Of a stretch of DNA of 64,000 nucleotides, positions 63,501 to 64,000 are shown in pieces. A model generated the notes under the pieces. It did no database searches, was not told the DNA's origin, and was given only the letters and a program-made list of their open reading frames with translations. This DNA is from Isochrysis galbana. Taxonomy: Eukaryota > Haptophyta > Isochrysidales > Isochrysidaceae. The stretch lies in assembly GCA_018136815.1 (NCBI GenBank), contig CM030940.1:2711915-2775914 (forward strand), written 5' to 3'. Numbering within the stretch: the stretch's first letter is position 1; each line of letters opens with the position of its first letter. A program made the position numbers and the translations under genes.

Positions 63501-64000
63501 CATGTCTTAACGCCTCTCAATCCATAGAAGTGCCGCTCGCCTTGAGGGCGAGGAGTGATTCCGCATCAACCACGGCGCTGCAAGGATCGACCTCAGGTTT
63601 GTTCCCTGAAAGCGGTGTGATAGTACAAGAGTCTGCGCCCGAGATATCCAAGCTAGTGCGGTCCGTTAGCAGCCCGTCTGCTAGCAAATTAGTGCCGATG
63701 CCAACTTTGTTCGCCGAGGACACGCGCATTACATCCCACCGACGCGGGTTGTCATCTTTCCACAGCTCTCAACACGTAGCGATGTCGTCATCGCGATCTG
63801 ATGCAGTTGCTACCAATGCAGTTGCCGTCAATGGTATTGCCGCTCGCGGTCGGCTATTCTCTGAGCTACCTTGCGCGTCAACAAGTGCCCGAGGCCTTGC
63901 TTCGGACATTTCCCACCGTCGTGGCGACAGCGGTCAATGCTGCGTGGAAGAGATGGGCACCAAGGGGAGTGGGACAATGCTAGCTAATAAGTGGGGGAGA
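60591..64000 (+). CDS. Large membrane-anchored protein, multi-exon, runs off the window
   Basis: ATG at 60591 (MGAESSTAGWG). Residues about 17-52 are strongly hydrophobic (WWLVLALLTILGLLAFAP then LLVLLALAGVLWLGW), a membrane anchor or hairpin. A beta-rich segment follows (VSHVRLESITLRAARFELRG, LEVGN, SPYALSIQRLAF, FELYECRLFL), reminiscent of the start of AsmA/chorein-type lipid-transfer proteins, then a long Ser/Arg/Glu-rich disordered part to at least 62300. Further exons: about 62541-62777 (ends CAG|GTGAGT) and 62966-64000+ (after TGTGCGAATAG, in phase, no stop to the window end), whose join reads RIGRLALVQ-VHLEIKGYSLSIG, again beta-like. The donor leaving exon 1 is not resolved: the in-frame stop at 62523 must be spliced out. 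Lipid-transfer function is a weak inference. Confidence 0.6.

Overview
This is eukaryotic nuclear DNA, probably from a flagellated, GC-rich protist or alga. The evidence is short GT-AG introns (about 70-190 bp), a sperm-tail PG-rich (SHIPPO) axonemal-type protein, an EF-hand/coiled-coil protein, a TAZ-finger coactivator, RanBP2-type fingers, a WW-domain protein, Ty3/Gypsy and hAT transposon remains, and heavy GA/CT and poly-C tracts. I cannot name the species. I found no rRNA, tRNA, CRISPR or prokaryotic operon structure.

The window is a scaffold of three contigs joined by two 100-N gaps (17602-17701 and 42702-42801). Contig 1 (1-17601) holds a four-exon EF-hand gene (2040-3918, minus) and then a long Ty3/Gypsy-like retroelement. 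Contig 2 (17702-42701) holds repeats and transposon relics, a five-finger RanBP2-type protein (21294-22337, minus), a WW-domain gene (28179-29171), a chromodomain/BED gene split by a hAT-type MITE (30073-31263), a ModF-like twin ABC ATPase (31786-33434), a SHIPPO protein (35881-37065, minus) and an RST+TAZ coactivator cut off by the gap (39155-42701). Contig 3 (42802-64000) starts with a second copy of the retroelement, followed by an ankyrin-repeat gene (55099-56007), a divergent pair of unknown small genes, more relics, and a multi-exon membrane protein that runs off the window (60591-64000).

Two points matter most. First, the last 12.45 kb of contig 1 and the first 12.45 kb of contig 3 are the same sequence from contig edge to contig edge. 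They differ mainly by single-base homopolymer indels that cluster near the two contig ends. This is the signature of one locus represented twice, with contig 2 scaffolded between the overlapping ends, rather than of two retroelement insertions.

Second, the retroelement itself is unusual. Gag ends in a Nanos-like Cys/His cluster instead of a normal zinc knuckle. Gag and Pol lie in the same frame, separated by a single UAG followed by a GC-rich inverted repeat, which implies stop-codon readthrough. Pol carries a complete-looking DNA methyltransferase domain of the type found in bacteriophages (HPPC and ENP motifs) upstream of aspartic protease, reverse transcriptase, RNase H, DD35E integrase and a terminal chromodomain. 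An element that combines a DNA-modifying enzyme with a chromatin-reading integrase is the best candidate here for an undescribed system.
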